Shown here piece after piece: positions 6,098 through 7,394 of a stretch of DNA of 7,394 nt. This stretch comes from JAAFGT01 sp041485165 (lineage in GTDB: Bacteria; Acidobacteriota; Terriglobia; Acidiferrales; UBA7541). The position numbers were made by a program, and so were the translations under genes. The DNA lies in assembly GCA_041485165.1 (NCBI GenBank), contig JBGPJC010000153.1, positions 1-7,394 of the forward strand, read 5' to 3'. The notes beneath the pieces are model-generated. The model was not told the DNA's origin. It made no database searches and saw only the letters and a program-made list of their open reading frames with translations. Positions within the stretch are counted from its first letter, which is position 1, and every line of letters begins with the position of its first letter.

Positions 6098-6556
6098 TCA
6101 TTTCGACGGTTCCGGTGCGATCAGGTCTTCCGCGGCCACGATCTGCCACTTGCCGTTTCGCCGGATCCACGTATCAGTCCAAACAAAACGACCACGCAGA
6201 GGTGAACCACTGCGCCGCACCCAGGATTCGCTTCCCTGCGCGACTGCCGCGTCGCCGAAAAAGCGCACTTTCACCTCATTGAGATGATTGGAGATGAAAT
6301 ACTTCGAAGCTTCGCGCGTTTCTGCGACCATCTTCGCTTTGTCGTAGAAATTGCCATCCGGATCGACACCCACGAAGTCCTCGGCAAGAATTCGTTCGAC
6401 CAAGGCTGCGTCGCCTGTGACAACGGACTCAGCCCATTGACGCTCACTTTCTTTGATGTACCGCTCAGCCTCAGCCGTGCCGGACTCTTGCGCGCTGGCC
6501 ACGTAAATGGCGCCAATCAGAGCGCCAGCAACAAGAAGTAACGCCTTGCGTCTCAT
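6098..6556 (-). CDS. Secreted NTF2-like / DUF4440-type protein
   Basis: Predicted 152-residue precursor. The ATG at 6556 is preceded by GGAGGA six bases or less upstream. Residues 1-22 are a classic Sec signal peptide (MRRK, a hydrophobic core, then VASA), with likely cleavage between Ala22 and Gln23. The mature part follows the DUF4440/SnoaL-like cone fold: an N-terminal helix with RQWAESVVTGDAALVERILA (39-58), EDFVGVDPDGNFYDKAKMVA (59-78), two strand regions VKVRFFGDAAVAQGSESWVR (95-114) and GRFVWTDTWIRRNGKWQIVA (122-141), and AEDLI. Members of this fold bind small ligands or act as simple isomerase or hydrolase folds; many exported copies have no known role, and no catalytic set is identifiable here. 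Its start codon overlaps the stop of the SDR fragment (ATGA). A TATACA-like -10 at 6592-6597 on the minus strand could give it its own promoter, but no good -35 pairs with it. Confidence 0.85.
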   Translation of the reverse strand: MRRKALLLVAGALIGAIYVASAQESGTAEAERYIKESERQWAESVVTGDAALVERILAEDFVGVDPDGNFYDKAKMVAETREASKYFISNHLNEVKVRFFGDAAVAQGSESWVRRSGSPLRGRFVWTDTWIRRNGKWQIVAAEDLIAPEPSK

Positions 6557-6717
6557 GGATTCCTCCGAAACTGCAAAGTAAGTGATGTTCGTGTATAGTT
6601 CTGAATTTCATTTGTGACCTGGAAAACGGCAGCCATGGTCATGCCCAGACCGTAGGAAGCACCCGTCACTACGGCGGTTTTCCCTGCGCGATCAAATAGA
6701 GAGGCATGCTGGCTCAT
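6553..6717 (-). pseudogene. Truncated 5' fragment of a short-chain dehydrogenase/reductase gene
   Basis: From ATG at 6717 (GGGGGAGA lies eight to nine bases upstream) the frame encodes MSQHASLFDRAGKTAVVTGA followed by SYGLGMTMA. This is the beginning of an SDR, with the first beta strand and the TGxxxGxG dinucleotide-binding motif (TGASYGLG, residues 18-25). After about residue 29 the sequence (AVFQVTNEIQNYTRTSLTLQ, then FRRNP) no longer resembles an SDR, and the frame stops after 54 residues at TGA 6553-6555. That is roughly one ninth to one fifth of a normal 250-residue SDR. The simplest reading is a deletion that joined an SDR start to the upstream region of the NTF2-like gene. Its stop overlaps that gene's ATG, so translation of the remnant could couple to it. 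The fragment does not belong to the SDR at the right edge, which ends 79 bp upstream in transcription order. Confidence 0.75.
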
Positions 6718-6796
6718 CGAAGAATCTCCCCCCGCGCGAATGATTCGGTGGACCAGTCTACATCCACGCTGGCACGACATCAGAAGCGATTGCTTC

Positions 6797-7394
6797 CTAC
6801 GCCGCTTGCGCTTTTCCCGGTTTTGGTACCCCCTGCAATTCCAGCGGCAGATGAGCATCCATCAACGAGGCACCACCGTCCACGTCGATTAATTGACCTG
6901 TGATCCAAGCCGCCTCGGGCGAGCAAAGCAAGGCCACAGCGTTGCCGATGTCGGCGGGCGTTCCCAATCGTCCCATGGGAGTCCACCCGCGTTCCTGCCA
7001 CTCGCGCAAACCCGTTTGAAAGGCTTCCGGCAGGCTGTTTAGCACGCTGTCTTCAATCCAGCCGGGGCTGATGGTGTTCACGGTGATGCCGCGGCCCGCC
7101 AGAGCGACGGCGAAATAGCGCACCAATACCTCCATGGCTGCTTTGGCCGCGCCCATCGCCACCCACGGCTGCCAGCTTCCAAACCGTCCGCCCGGCGCGA
7201 AGGTGATGGCAACAATCCTTCCTCCATCGGACATCAGCGGAACGGCTTCGCGCACTCCGACCAGAAATGCCTTCGCTTGCGAATCCACCGCGGTGTCCCA
7301 TTTATCCAGCGTGATCTCCATGGGGGCTTGGTAGAAAGTCGGCGCCTCGGTTCGCGCATTGCTGACGAAAATATCGAGCGCGCCGAACTCGGAA
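6797..7394 (-). CDS. Atypical short-chain dehydrogenase/reductase, FabL-like (N-terminus outside window)
   Basis: The frame enters from the right edge and ends at TAG 6797-6799, giving 198 visible residues. The start and cofactor-binding glycine motif are missing because of the window edge. Visible SDR landmarks: LDIFVSNAR (6-14), matching the NNAG strand; GRIVAITFAPGGRFGSWQPW (58-77); VAMGAAKAAMEVLVRYFAVA (78-97); the PG motif in VNTISPGW (105-112); and a C-terminal PMGRLGTPADIGNAVALLCS (139-158) followed by ITGQLIDVDGGASL. Lys84 is at the catalytic lysine position, but the residue four before it is Met80 and the one seven before it is Trp77. The usual Tyr is therefore absent at both the YxxxK and the FabI/FabL-type Yx6K spacing. 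The IxxISS serine pair is Thr64-Phe65. The overall layout recalls FabL-like enoyl reductases. Activity, substrate and cofactor are unknown. A 79-bp gap separates it from the SDR remnant. Confidence 0.87.
   Translation of the reverse strand, partial: SEFGALDIFVSNARTEAPTFYQAPMEITLDKWDTAVDSQAKAFLVGVREAVPLMSDGGRIVAITFAPGGRFGSWQPWVAMGAAKAAMEVLVRYFAVALAGRGITVNTISPGWIEDSVLNSLPEAFQTGLREWQERGWTPMGRLGTPADIGNAVALLCSPEAAWITGQLIDVDGGASLMDAHLPLELQGVPKPGKAQAA

Noticed and set aside
6651..6801. An 11-bp exact inverted repeat (CGTAGGAAGCA at 6651-6661 and its complement at 6791-6801) around the SDR remnant start
   Set aside because: Both copies lie partly in coding sequence, and an 11-bp match at this distance is not rare enough in a window of this size. 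No transposase or target duplication accompanies it.

Overview
The window is GC-rich chromosomal DNA, densely packed with ordinary bacterial genes that have good Shine-Dalgarno sequences. Its gene mix (an M28 lipoprotein peptidase, a luciferase-like oxidoreductase, a class IV aminotransferase, a secreted NTF2-like protein, an atypical SDR, a HicBA remnant) and its protein style suggest a soil-type Acidobacteriota genome. That assignment is inferred from memory of similar proteins and was not tested.

Layout. Bases 1-151 hold the 3' end of a plus-strand gene resembling a STAS anti-sigma-factor antagonist. It converges, across a 28-bp gap, on a minus-strand lipoprotein peptidase of family M28 (180-1874). 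A 148-bp divergent spacer with a 14-bp perfect palindrome separates that gene from a small plus-strand protein of 68 residues (2023-2229). Then come a luciferase-like (LLM) flavin/F420 oxidoreductase (2355-3440), a class IV PLP aminotransferase of the BCAT/PabC type (3503-4381), and an exported or membrane-anchored protein of unknown function with a His/Met-rich segment (4486-5229). These four lie head to tail and could be partly co-transcribed, but they share no obvious pathway.

From 5358 to the end every gene is on the minus strand. In transcription order these are: an SDR gene running in from the right edge (6797-7394); a 54-codon remnant of a second SDR gene that keeps its ribosome-binding site and nucleotide-binding motif (6553-6717); a secreted NTF2/DUF4440-like protein (6098-6556) whose ATG overlaps the remnant's stop; a spacer with direct and inverted repeats; and a hicB-hicA toxin-antitoxin pair. 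In that pair the HicA toxin frame carries an in-frame TAG at codon 34, so the toxin looks inactivated while the antitoxin frame is intact.

I see no CRISPR array, rRNA, tRNA, transposase or phage gene, and no convincing new multi-gene system. The points most worth a second look are the nonsense-interrupted hicA, the decayed SDR fragment joined to the NTF2-like gene, the edge SDR that appears to lack the usual catalytic Ser and Tyr, the His/Met-rich exported protein, and the repeats upstream of hicB.
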